Positions 1 through 7,720 of a stretch of 11,590 bases of DNA are shown here, piece after piece (position 1 is the first letter of the stretch; every line of letters begins with the position of its first letter). The notes under the pieces are model-generated. The model was not told the DNA's origin. It ran no database searches and saw only the letters and a list, made by a program, of their open reading frames with translations. The DNA is from Campylobacteraceae bacterium (lineage in GTDB: Bacteria > Campylobacterota > Campylobacteria > Campylobacterales > Sulfurospirillaceae), in the NCBI GenBank assembly GCA_027011025.1, contig JALVAU010000078.1, positions 1 through 11,590 of the forward strand, read 5' to 3'. A program made the position numbers and the translations under genes.

Positions 1-451
1 AGAGGTGTATCTCTTTACTAGTGCATTTACATGGGATGGTATAAAACATCTCATTATGCCTGTACTTACTCTCTCATTTTTTCAATTGGCTTTGATACTA
101 AGGCTCACTAGAACCGGCATGATGGAAGTGATGATGCAAGATTATATAAAGCTTGCCACTGCCAAAGGTGTTCCAAGGCGAGTAGTTGTATATTATCATG
201 CGTTAAAAAACAGCTTGATACCTCTTATTACGGTTATCGGTATTCAATTTGGTCAATTAGTCGCTTTTACTATCGTAACAGAGACCATCTTTGCTTGGCC
301 GGGCACTGGAAAGCTTATCATAGATTCTATCCAAAATCTTGATAGACCAATTGTTGTAGCATACCTATTGATAATATCGTTTATATTTGTAGCTATTAAT
401 TTTATAGTTGATGTGCTCTACACCTTTGTAGATCCAAGAGTGAGGGTGTAG
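1..451 (+). CDS. ABC importer permease, DppB/OppB family (partial, 5' end missing)
   Basis: This is the C-terminal half of an inner-membrane permease of the dipeptide/oligopeptide/nickel ABC importer family. The open frame enters from the left edge (codons in phase from base 2) and ends at TAG 449-451. The GTG at base 5 is internal, not a start: about 150 residues are present while the family is usually 300-340 long. Seen: the cytoplasmic coupling (EAA-like) loop at about nt 140-225, with DYIKLATAKGV followed by HALKNSLIP, which docks on the ATPases. After it come hydrophobic segments, the family pattern ETIFAWPGTGKL, and a C-terminal DPRVRV, the usual last residues of DppB-type permeases. 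It is first in an ordered B-C-D-F block, with one base between its stop and the next ATG. The substrate cannot be told from this fragment; peptides and Ni(II) chelates are both possible for the family. Confidence 0.93.
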   Translation, partial: EVYLFTSAFTWDGIKHLIMPVLTLSFFQLALILRLTRTGMMEVMMQDYIKLATAKGVPRRVVVYYHALKNSLIPLITVIGIQFGQLVAFTIVTETIFAWPGTGKLIIDSIQNLDRPIVVAYLLIISFIFVAINFIVDVLYTFVDPRVRV

Positions 452-452
452 T

Positions 453-1307
453 ATGAAATTTTTTAAAAATGAGATGGTAGTAGAGTTTTTTGAAGACAAA
501 CTAGCGGTTGGTGGATTGGTTATATTTTTAATTTTATCTGTTTTTGCACTTTTTCCCTCACTCTTTTCATATCAAAACCCTTATGATTTGACTCAACTAT
601 TTTTAGAAAATAGTTTTCAGCCTCCAAATCATAACTTTTGGTTAGGAACGGATGAGCAAGGGAGAGATGTATTTTCAGCTATGATATATGGTTTGAGAAT
701 TTCACTCTATGTTGGTCTAGCAAGTACAGTTTTGTCTGTTATTATAGGCTATACTTTAGGTTTAATTTCTGGGTATTATGGTGGATGGATAGATACGATT
801 ATCATGAGAATTGCAGATATACAACTCTCTTTTCCCGCTATCTTGATAGCTCTTATCATCATGGCACTCTGGGGGGAGGGAATAGGAAAGATAGTTATAG
901 CCATCACGATAGTAAACTGGGTATATTATGCAAGGACGGCAAGAGGTGTTGTGCTTTCTGAAAAAGAGAAGGATTATGCCCAATCGGCAAAGGCACTAGG
1001 AATGAGTAATTTTGGTATAATATTTGGTGAAATTCTGCCAAATACCACTGCTCCTATCATAGTCATCGCAACAGTAAGAATTGCAAATGCTATCATACTA
1101 GAAGCCACACTTAGCTTCTTGGGATTGGGTGTTCCTATCACTCAACCATCGTTAGGTTCTTTGATCGCAAATGGTTATCAAGTGCTTTTTAGTGGTTATT
1201 GGTGGGCTTCAGTGTATCCGGGTATTTTGTTGATGGTGCTTATCATATCTATCAACCTAATAGGAGATAGAATGAGAGATGTAATGAATCCGAGGTTAAA
1301 AAGATAA
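453..1307 (+). CDS. ABC importer permease, DppC/OppC family
   Basis: This is the second permease subunit of the importer, complete at 284 residues, a normal DppC length. Seen: an N-terminal OppC_N-type segment with the first membrane helix at about residues 18-40. Next comes the periplasmic stretch ending in WLGTDEQGRDVFS, a hallmark of DppC/NikC permeases. Further helices lie at about 87-107, 127-160, 200-225 and 250-272. The EAA-type coupling loop reads YAQSAKALGMSN...ILPNT, and the end is DVMNPRLKR (DPRL-like). The ATG at 453 follows the stop of the B permease by one base, with a weak GAGGG at 442-446. Its TAA shares a base with the next ATG (TAATG). B and C should form the heterodimeric membrane pore. 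Codon use and context are ordinary, with no sign of truncation. Confidence 0.95.
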   Translation: MKFFKNEMVVEFFEDKLAVGGLVIFLILSVFALFPSLFSYQNPYDLTQLFLENSFQPPNHNFWLGTDEQGRDVFSAMIYGLRISLYVGLASTVLSVIIGYTLGLISGYYGGWIDTIIMRIADIQLSFPAILIALIIMALWGEGIGKIVIAITIVNWVYYARTARGVVLSEKEKDYAQSAKALGMSNFGIIFGEILPNTTAPIIVIATVRIANAIILEATLSFLGLGVPITQPSLGSLIANGYQVLFSGYWWASVYPGILLMVLIISINLIGDRMRDVMNPRLKR

Positions 1308-2263
1308 TGGCACTATTAGAAGTTAAAAATTTAAAGACATATTTTTTCACTAGAAACGGTGTAGTGAAATCGGTTGACGGTACAAGTTTTTCTATAGAAA
1401 AAGGTGAAATACTAGGAATTGTCGGTGAGAGCGGTGCAGGAAAATCTATCACGGGTTTTTCTATTTTAGGTTTGATTGATCCTCCCGGAGAGATTGTAGA
1501 GGGTGAGATAAATTTTGATGGAAGAGATTTGGTTAAACTCTCCCAAGAAGAGCTCCAAAAGATAAGAGGAGATGAAATCTCTATGATTTTTCAAGATCCT
1601 CAAACTTCGCTAAACCCAGTCATCACCATAGGTGAGCAGTTGATGGAAGCTATACTTTATCATAAAAAAGGTGTGTCAAAAAAAGATGCATACAATACCT
1701 GTGTTGAGATACTTAAAACCGTAGGATTACCGGCAGCCCAAAAGAGGATGAAGAGCTATCCTCATCAATTATCAGGTGGTATGAAACAAAGAGTTGTAAT
1801 CGCTATGGCACTTTTAAACAACCCAAAGCTTCTTATCGCAGATGAGCCTACAACGGCACTTGATGTGACTATTCAGGCACAGATACTCTACTTGATGAAA
1901 AAACTCTCCAAAGAGTTTCACTCGGCACTGATCTTAATCACACACGATATAGCCGTAGTTTCACAACTTTGTGATAAGATAGCCGTTATGTATGCAGGCA
2001 GAATTGTAGAGTATGGCAAGAAAGAAGATGTTATCTTCAATCCCCTTCACCCCTATACGAAAGGCTTGATAGAGTGTTTGCCAAAGCTAAATGATGATAA
2101 AAAAAGACTCTATCAGATACCAGGCATCATGCCTTCACTTTTAGGGCTTCCAAAGGGATGTTATTTTAAAGATAGATGTGAATTTGCAGATGAGCAGTGT
2201 GATGTCTATCCACCTCAGCAAGAGATTGATAAAAGGATTGTATTTTGTCACAAAGTGAAGTAA
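1307..2263 (+). CDS. ABC importer ATP-binding protein, DppD/OppD family
   Basis: This is the first of two different nucleotide-binding subunits that power the importer on the cytoplasmic face (318 residues, usual for DppD). Seen: Walker A GESGAGKS at residues 40-47, Q-loop glutamine 96 in IFQDP, ABC signature LSGGMKQR from residue 155, Walker B ending in D179-E180 (LLIADEPTTALD), and H-loop H213 (LITHD). The C-terminal oligopeptide-transporter extension carries four cysteines (C285, C291, C298, C314) in a CX5CX6CX15C pattern. In some structurally studied DppD/OppD proteins equivalent cysteines hold a [4Fe-4S] cluster; that this one does so is inference. The start overlaps the upstream stop by one base. 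The last 19 bases overlap the next gene. Confidence 0.96.
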   Translation: MALLEVKNLKTYFFTRNGVVKSVDGTSFSIEKGEILGIVGESGAGKSITGFSILGLIDPPGEIVEGEINFDGRDLVKLSQEELQKIRGDEISMIFQDPQTSLNPVITIGEQLMEAILYHKKGVSKKDAYNTCVEILKTVGLPAAQKRMKSYPHQLSGGMKQRVVIAMALLNNPKLLIADEPTTALDVTIQAQILYLMKKLSKEFHSALILITHDIAVVSQLCDKIAVMYAGRIVEYGKKEDVIFNPLHPYTKGLIECLPKLNDDKKRLYQIPGIMPSLLGLPKGCYFKDRCEFADEQCDVYPPQQEIDKRIVFCHKVK

Positions 2264-3234
2264 AACTTTTAGAAGTAAAAGATATAGAGAAAATTTTTAG
2301 TGTTAAAGTAGGTACTTTTGAAAAAAAAGATTTACATGCACTAAACAAGGTAAATTTTAATATTTACAAAGGGAAAACTCTCTCTTTGGTTGGCGAGAGC
2401 GGTTGTGGTAAAACAACAGTAGGAAAAGTGATACTAGGACTCTATCAGGCAACCGACGGTAAAGTTATATTTAGAGATAAAGATATAGCAAAATTGGAAC
2501 CAAGCAGAAGAGGTGATATACAAAAAGATATACAGATGATTTTTCAAGATCCTTACTCTTCGCTAAATCCAAGAAAAAAGATAAAAACTATACTCGAACA
2601 ACCTCTTAAAATTCATACAAATTTAACAAAAAAAGAGAGAAAAGAGACGATTCTATCTCTTTGTGATGATGTGGGCATCGACTATAGCTATCTTGAACGA
2701 TATCCTCACCAATTCTCAGGAGGGCAGCGGCAGAGAATCGCAATAGCAAGAGCTATGATACTAAAACCAGAACTCATACTAGCAGATGAGCCCATCTCTG
2801 CACTAGATGTATCTATACAAGCTCAAATCTTAAATCTTATGATGGATTTGCAAGAGAAGTTTCACTCAACAATGCTTTTTATCACCCATGATATAAGTGT
2901 AGTTAAGCATATAAGCGACTATATAGCTGTGATGTATCTAGGTGAGATAGTTGAGTATGCCAGCAAACAAGAGCTTTTCAAAGAGCCAAAACACCCATAT
3001 ACCAAGATGCTCTTTTCTACAGTGCCAGATATTCATACACCTCTTGCAACCGAGAGTGTGCTAAAAACAGGTGAAATCCAAAGCCCGATAGATTTGCCAA
3101 AAGGTTGCTTTTTTCAAAACAGATGTATATATAAAGAGGATAGTTGCACCATGAGTCACCCCGAATTAGTAGATAGTGGAAACCAACACTTAGTAAGGTG
3201 TCCCATAGTGTTAAAACAGCAAACGATAGACTAG
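2245..3234 (+). CDS. ABC importer ATP-binding protein, DppF/OppF family (TTG start)
   Basis: This is the second ATPase of the importer, predicted to pair with the D subunit (329 residues). Seen: Walker A GESGCGKT at 50-57, Q-loop IFQDPYSSLNPR, the pattern HQFSGGQRQR with the signature at 157-164, Walker B ending in D181-E182 (LILADEPISALD), and H-loop FITHD. The GQRQR form and PYSSLNPR are typical of F-type rather than D-type subunits. The extension again has four cysteines, C288, C294, C301 and C319 (CX5CX6CX17C). The start is TTG at 2245, inside the D gene: no ATG lies before the conserved ABC fold, and AAAGGA at 2232-2237 sits seven bases upstream, a good ribosome site. The stop is at 3232-3234, and no intrinsic terminator is visible after it. 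Confidence 0.94.
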   Translation: MSQSEVKLLEVKDIEKIFSVKVGTFEKKDLHALNKVNFNIYKGKTLSLVGESGCGKTTVGKVILGLYQATDGKVIFRDKDIAKLEPSRRGDIQKDIQMIFQDPYSSLNPRKKIKTILEQPLKIHTNLTKKERKETILSLCDDVGIDYSYLERYPHQFSGGQRQRIAIARAMILKPELILADEPISALDVSIQAQILNLMMDLQEKFHSTMLFITHDISVVKHISDYIAVMYLGEIVEYASKQELFKEPKHPYTKMLFSTVPDIHTPLATESVLKTGEIQSPIDLPKGCFFQNRCIYKEDSCTMSHPELVDSGNQHLVRCPIVLKQQTID

Positions 3235-3235
3235 A

Positions 3236-3241
3236 TATAAT
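3236..3241 (+). promoter_or_regulatory. Candidate sigma70 -10 box for the HAD phosphatase gene
   Basis: TATAAT begins one base after the importer operon's last stop codon. Transcription would start near 3248, giving a leader of only about 13 bases before ATG 3261. No convincing -35 is seen, as is common in Campylobacterota. A 10-bp palindrome, CTACATGTAG (3244-3253), covers the expected start site and runs into the ribosome site. Read-through from the importer operon is also possible. Confidence 0.45.
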
Positions 3242-3260
3242 CTCTACATGTAGGAAAAAT

Positions 3261-3902
3261 ATGGCAACTATATTATTTGATTTGGACGGTACTCTCATAG
3301 ACTCTACCGAGGCTATTTTAGAGAGTTTTGAACAGAGTTTTAAAAATTTTGGTATAAAAACCCCAGATGATGAAGTCATAAAATCCCTCATCGGATACCC
3401 ACTTGATATCATGTATGCAAAACTTGGTGTCCAAGCACAAAATATTGATGAAATCATAGGTGCATACAAGAGACACTATCGAAAAGTCTCACGAGAAAAA
3501 ACTACACTTTTACCTTATGCAAAAGAGGCTATGGAAGAAGCAAGTAGATTTGCAACTCTAGGTATAGTGACTACAAAAACCAAAAGATACTCCATAGAAT
3601 TATTGGAGTATATGGACATAATGAAATACTTTAAAGCTCTTATAGGGAGGGAGGATGTGACAAATCCTAAGCCTCACCCCGAACCCATACTAAAAGCACT
3701 CTCTTTATTGAGTGCAGATAAAAATAGTACATGGATGGTAGGTGATACTGTTATGGATCTCAAAAGTGCAAAGAGTGCAGAGATAAAAAGTGTTGGTGTG
3801 ACTTGTGGCTATGGAGAGAAAAAAGAGCTTGAGAGTTTGAGTCAGAATGTATTTGCAAACTCTTTTGATGCTGTGAAATTTATTAGTGGAGCAATAAACT
3901 AA
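3261..3902 (+). CDS. HAD-superfamily phosphatase, phosphoglycolate phosphatase-like (Gph/PGP type)
   Basis: Predicted cytosolic Mg-dependent phosphatase of 213 residues, the usual size for Gph-like HAD enzymes. Seen: motif I FDLDGTLIDST with nucleophile D7 and acid/base D9, a helical cap between about residues 15 and 85, motif II threonine T104 (GIVTTKT), motif III lysine K137 in NPKPHPEP, and motif IV GDTVMD (D162, D166). These are all the catalytic elements of the family. Likely substrates are small phosphoesters such as 2-phosphoglycolate; the exact one is not readable from sequence. I chose ATG 3261 because motif I begins at residue 5-6 and AGGA (3252-3255) precedes it by five bases. A longer frame from GTG 3198 would overlap the importer ATPase and add 21 residues of no recognisable character. 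It sits just upstream of nifJ, an arrangement I recall from Campylobacter jejuni. Confidence 0.92.
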   Translation: MATILFDLDGTLIDSTEAILESFEQSFKNFGIKTPDDEVIKSLIGYPLDIMYAKLGVQAQNIDEIIGAYKRHYRKVSREKTTLLPYAKEAMEEASRFATLGIVTTKTKRYSIELLEYMDIMKYFKALIGREDVTNPKPHPEPILKALSLLSADKNSTWMVGDTVMDLKSAKSAEIKSVGVTCGYGEKKELESLSQNVFANSFDAVKFISGAIN

Positions 3903-3962
3903 TCTTTCTTATAAAATTGTCATACTATTGTGCTACTATTTCTCCTGTAATATGCAAAAATA

Positions 3963-3999
3963 AAATTATTTATTTAATACATATACAAATAAATAATTT
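3963..3999. repeat. 13-bp perfect inverted repeat upstream of the nifJ -10 boxes
   Basis: The arms AAATTATTTATTT (3963-3975) and AAATAAATAATTT (3987-3999) are exact reverse complements separated by 11 bases. The right arm ends two bases before the first candidate -10 (4002). The position fits an operator or a bent A/T upstream element for nifJ. The arms are pure A/T in a very AT-rich region, so chance is a real alternative. No T-run follows it, so it is not a terminator for the HAD gene. Confidence 0.4.
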
Positions 4000-4001
4000 A
4001 A

Positions 4002-4014
4002 TATAATTTATAAT
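4002..4014 (+). promoter_or_regulatory. nifJ: Candidate nifJ promoter: two overlapping-register TATAAT boxes
   Basis: TATAAT occurs at 4002-4007 and again at 4009-4014. Starts near 4014-4021 would give a leader of about 95 bases. That leader contains the small inverted repeat TTAATA-GAT-TATTAA (4026-4040). A third, weaker box, TACAAT (4053-4058), would give a shorter leader. The whole gap 3903-4113 is AT-rich, has no coding sequence I can support and lies upstream of a strongly designed gene (AAGGGG ribosome site at 4101-4106). Confidence 0.4.
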
Positions 4015-4113
4015 ATCATTACACATTAATAGATTATTAAGAGAATGCTAAGTACAATAAGTAAAATCTTAAAGATAAAAAGTAAAATAAAAACTTAATA
4101 AAGGGGATAGAAT

Positions 4114-7100
4114 ATGGCAAAAGTCATGAAAACTATGGATGGAAATGAAGCTGCAGCTTACTCAGCGTATGCTTTTACAGAAGTTGCGGGTATATATCCG
4201 ATAACACCTTCTTCTCCAATGGCAGAACACACCGATATGTGGGCTAGCAAGGGTAAAAAGAATCTGTTTGGTATGCCTGTAAAATTGGTTGAAATGCAGA
4301 GTGAAGCTGGTGCTGCCGGAGCTGTTCATGGTTCACTTCAATCAGGTGCATTAACTACAACTTATACAGCTTCTCAGGGACTGTTGCTTAAAATACCAAA
4401 TATGTATAAGATGGCAGGGCAACTTTTGCCGGCAGTCATACATGTAGCTGCGAGATCTCTAGCAACTCACGCATTATCTATTTTTGGAGATCATCAAGAT
4501 ATATATGCAACAAGACAGACAGGATTTGCACTTTTGGCCTCGGGTTCAGTTCAAGAAGCTATGGATCTAGCAGGTGTTGCACATCTTTCGGCCATAAGAG
4601 GGAGAGTTCCATTTTTGCACTTTTTTGATGGTTTTAGAACTTCACATGAGATTCAAAAAATAGAGGTTATGGATTATGCTGTTTGGGATAGACTTTTAGA
4701 TAAGGATGCAGTTGCTAAATTTAGAGCAGAAGCTCTAAGTCCAGAAGACCCAAAAACAAGAGGTACTGCACAAAATGACGATATATATTTTCAAGGCAGA
4801 GAAGCACAAAACAAGTTTTATGATGCACTTCCTGATGTAGTGGCTGATTATATGGCTGAGATTTCAAAAGAGACAGGTAGAGATTATAAGCCATTTACTT
4901 ACTATGGAGATCCTGAAGCTACTAGGGTTATCGTAGCTATGGGTTCTGTTACGGAGACTATCAAAGAGACAGTTGATCACTTAAGAGCAAAAGGTGAAAA
5001 AGTTGGTCTAGTTGTTGTGCATCTTTACCGTCCATTTAGTCTAAAATACTTCTTCGATGTAGTGCCTGAGACTGCAGAAAAAATAGCAGTACTTGATCGT
5101 ACAAAAGAGCCAGGAAGTATAGGAGAGCCACTATTTCTAGATATTCAAGCAGCATACTATAGAAAGAAAAATGCTCCAATTATAGTTGGTGGTAGATACG
5201 GTTTATCTTCAAAAGATACAAATCCTGCGCAGATCATAGCAGTCTTTGAAAATCTTGAAGCAGCTGAGCCAAAGAGTGATTTTACTATTGGAATTATTGA
5301 TGATGTTACATTTAAGTCATTGCCTCTTGGAGAAAATATCTCATTAGGCGGAGAAGGTGTAAAAGAGTGTCTATTTTATGGAATTGGTGCCGATGGTACA
5401 GTGGGTGCAAATAAAAACTCTGTTAAAATTATAGGTGACAAGACAGACCTTTATGCTCAAGCATATTTTGCGTATGACTCTAAAAAATCGGGTGGTTATA
5501 CAAGAAGTCACTTAAGATTTGGACCAAACCCAATTCGTTCAACTTACTTAGTAACAAGACCTGATTTTGTGGCTTGTTCAGTCGCAGCATATATGGATGT
5601 CTATGATATGATAGGTGGATTAAAAGATGGCGGTACATTTTTACTCAACTCTATCTGGGATGCGAAAGAGACTGCTAAGAGAGTACCAAATAAATTCAAA
5701 AAAACATTAGCCCAAAAACACGCCAAATTTTATGTTATAAATGCTACAAAGATAGCCAGAGATATTGGACTCGGTAGTAGAACAAACACTATCATGCAAG
5801 CTGCTTTCTTTAAGCTAGCAGACATCATAGAGTTTGAAAAAGCAAAAGAGTTTATGAAAGAGTTTGCTCACAAATCATATATTAAAAAAGGTGAGTATAT
5901 TGTAGAGATGAACTATAAAGCTATAGATAGCGGAGAAGCTGGACTTGAAGAAGTAGAAGTTGATCCTGCATGGGCAAATTTGGGTGATGAGATTTCACTT
6001 GCTGTTCCTGAAAAATATCCAGGAGATAAATTTATAGAATCAATTTGTAAGCCGATGAATAAAGCGCTTGGTGATGAACTTCCTGTCTCTGTATTTATGG
6101 AACATGTAGATGGTTCAGCAGAAAATGGTTCAACTGCACATGAGAAAAGAGGTGTGGCTACAATGGTTCCAACATGGAATGAAGATACTTGTATCCAGTG
6201 CAACCAATGCTCATTTGTCTGTCCACACTCAGTTATCAGACCATTTTTGATAAACGACGAAGAGTTAGAAAATGCACCTGAGGGAGTTAAGAATCATGTT
6301 CTTGATGCCAAAGGCAAAGAGTTAAAAGGTAAAGGATTAAAATACAAAATCCAAGTCTCTACACTTGATTGTACAGGATGTGAACTTTGTGCAGAAATTT
6401 GTCCTACAAAAGATAAATCTCTTGTGATGGTTCCGATAGATCAAGAGTTAGATAACAATGAGCAAGAAAATGCTGATTATCTCTTCCAAAAAGTAACATA
6501 TAAAGATGATTTTGTTAAGAAAACAACTGTTAAAGGCTCGCAATTTGCCAAACCATTGTTTGAATTTCATGGTGCATGTCCAGGATGTGGTGAAACTCCA
6601 TATATATCTTTAGCAACTCAGCTTTACGGTGAACATATGATGATAGCAAATGCAACAGGATGTTCTTCTATCTATGGTGGCTCAATGCCTTCAACTCCAT
6701 ATACTATAAATGATGAAGGTCATGGACCTGCATGGGCTAACTCACTATTTGAGGATAATGCCGAATTTGGTATGGGTATGCATATAGCCAATGAAACTAT
6801 AAGAAATAGAGCAGCAAATATCATGGCAAACTCTATGGATGAAGTTCCAAATGCCCTAGTTGCACTATATAAAGATTTCTTAGAGTATAAAGATGACAGA
6901 GTAAAAACAGCCGAGATAAGAGATAGAATGGTACCATTATTAGAAGAAAACCTTGATATTCCTAGTGTCGCAGAGCTTTATAAAATAAGAAGATACATAG
7001 CTAAAAAATCACAATGGATTATCGGTGGAGACGGCTGGGCTTACGATATTGGCTACGGTGGACTTGACCATGTAAGTGCAAGTGGTGAAGATGTAAATAT

Positions 7101-7677
7101 CTTGGTAGTCGATACAGAGGTTTACTCAAATACCGGTGGACAAAGTTCAAAGGCCTCTCGTACAGGTTCGGTTGCAGAATTTACAGCTACCGGTAAACCT
7201 GTTATGAAGAAAGATTTAGGTCAGATAGCTATAACATATGGTAATATATATGTAGCAAGCATCAACTCAAATGCTTCTCAATCGCATACACTAAAAGTGA
7301 TGAAAGATGCTGAAGATTTCCCAGGAGTTTCAGTTATCATCGCTTATTCTCCATGTATTGCTCATGGTGTAAAAGGTGGAATGGGACAATCCGGTAAACA
7401 AGCAGCTCTTGCTACGACTTGTGGTTATTGGCCAACTTATACATATGATCCAAGGCTTATGAAAGAGGGTAAGAGTCCTATGAAATTAGCTTGTAAAGAG
7501 CCTGATTGGGATAGATATGAAGAGTTCTTACTACATGAAGTAAGATATAATGCTTTGAAGAAATCAAATCCTGACCATGCACAAGAGTTATATGAGAAAA
7601 ATAAAAGAGATGCACAATTTAGATGGAGACAACTAAAGAGATTGGCAGATGGAGACTACTCTAACGAAGTAGAGTAG
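4114..7677 (+). CDS. nifJ: Pyruvate:ferredoxin (flavodoxin) oxidoreductase, single-chain
   Basis: Cytosolic thiamine-diphosphate/iron-sulfur enzyme: pyruvate + CoA + oxidised ferredoxin or flavodoxin <-> acetyl-CoA + CO2 + reduced carrier. It is complete at 1187 residues, matching single-chain PFORs. Domains in order: N-terminal pyrimidine-binding domain (YPITPSSPMAEHTD at 28-41, then TASQGLLL), a transketolase-C-like domain, the gamma domain (about 420-620), and a two-cluster ferredoxin domain. In that last domain C693/C696/C699/C703 and C753/C756/C759/C763 are each CX2CX2CX3CP. The C-terminal ThDP domain has GDGWAYDIGYGG (973-984) and DTEVYSNTGGQ (1000-1010). The proximal cluster ligands are C822, C825, C850 and C1081. 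All expected ligands are present. ATG 4114 is preceded by AAGGGG with seven bases between. It is monocistronic by appearance: own upstream region and a strong terminator after TAG. The reaction direction (pyruvate oxidation, or synthesis in a reductive TCA cycle) is not decided by sequence. Confidence 0.98.
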   Translation: MAKVMKTMDGNEAAAYSAYAFTEVAGIYPITPSSPMAEHTDMWASKGKKNLFGMPVKLVEMQSEAGAAGAVHGSLQSGALTTTYTASQGLLLKIPNMYKMAGQLLPAVIHVAARSLATHALSIFGDHQDIYATRQTGFALLASGSVQEAMDLAGVAHLSAIRGRVPFLHFFDGFRTSHEIQKIEVMDYAVWDRLLDKDAVAKFRAEALSPEDPKTRGTAQNDDIYFQGREAQNKFYDALPDVVADYMAEISKETGRDYKPFTYYGDPEATRVIVAMGSVTETIKETVDHLRAKGEKVGLVVVHLYRPFSLKYFFDVVPETAEKIAVLDRTKEPGSIGEPLFLDIQAAYYRKKNAPIIVGGRYGLSSKDTNPAQIIAVFENLEAAEPKSDFTIGIIDDVTFKSLPLGENISLGGEGVKECLFYGIGADGTVGANKNSVKIIGDKTDLYAQAYFAYDSKKSGGYTRSHLRFGPNPIRSTYLVTRPDFVACSVAAYMDVYDMIGGLKDGGTFLLNSIWDAKETAKRVPNKFKKTLAQKHAKFYVINATKIARDIGLGSRTNTIMQAAFFKLADIIEFEKAKEFMKEFAHKSYIKKGEYIVEMNYKAIDSGEAGLEEVEVDPAWANLGDEISLAVPEKYPGDKFIESICKPMNKALGDELPVSVFMEHVDGSAENGSTAHEKRGVATMVPTWNEDTCIQCNQCSFVCPHSVIRPFLINDEELENAPEGVKNHVLDAKGKELKGKGLKYKIQVSTLDCTGCELCAEICPTKDKSLVMVPIDQELDNNEQENADYLFQKVTYKDDFVKKTTVKGSQFAKPLFEFHGACPGCGETPYISLATQLYGEHMMIANATGCSSIYGGSMPSTPYTINDEGHGPAWANSLFEDNAEFGMGMHIANETIRNRAANIMANSMDEVPNALVALYKDFLEYKDDRVKTAEIRDRMVPLLEENLDIPSVAELYKIRRYIAKKSQWIIGGDGWAYDIGYGGLDHVSASGEDVNILVVDTEVYSNTGGQSSKASRTGSVAEFTATGKPVMKKDLGQIAITYGNIYVASINSNASQSHTLKVMKDAEDFPGVSVIIAYSPCIAHGVKGGMGQSGKQAALATTCGYWPTYTYDPRLMKEGKSPMKLACKEPDWDRYEEFLLHEVRYNALKKSNPDHAQELYEKNKRDAQFRWRQLKRLADGDYSNEVE

Positions 7678-7685
7678 ATATTGAC

Positions 7686-7720
7686 TTAGCGGAGAGTTTA
7701 ACTCTCCGCTAAACTTTTTT
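7686..7720 (+). terminator. Intrinsic terminator after nifJ
   Basis: A perfect hairpin: arm TTAGCGGAGAGT (7686-7697), loop TTA, arm ACTCTCCGCTAA (7701-7712), then AC and six T (7715-7720). It begins eight bases after the nifJ stop. The T-run overlaps the stop codon of the minus-strand gene by two bases. On the minus strand the same stem is not followed by a T-run, so it should work mainly for nifJ. Confidence 0.93.

Noticed and set aside
3198..3260. Earlier GTG start for the HAD phosphatase
   Set aside because: The added residues have no family character and overlap the importer ATPase. The HAD motif begins right after ATG 3261, which has its own ribosome site.
3017..3469. 150-residue minus-strand frame across the importer ATPase and HAD genes
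   Set aside because: Antisense shadow over two well-supported proteins, with low-complexity, family-less translation.
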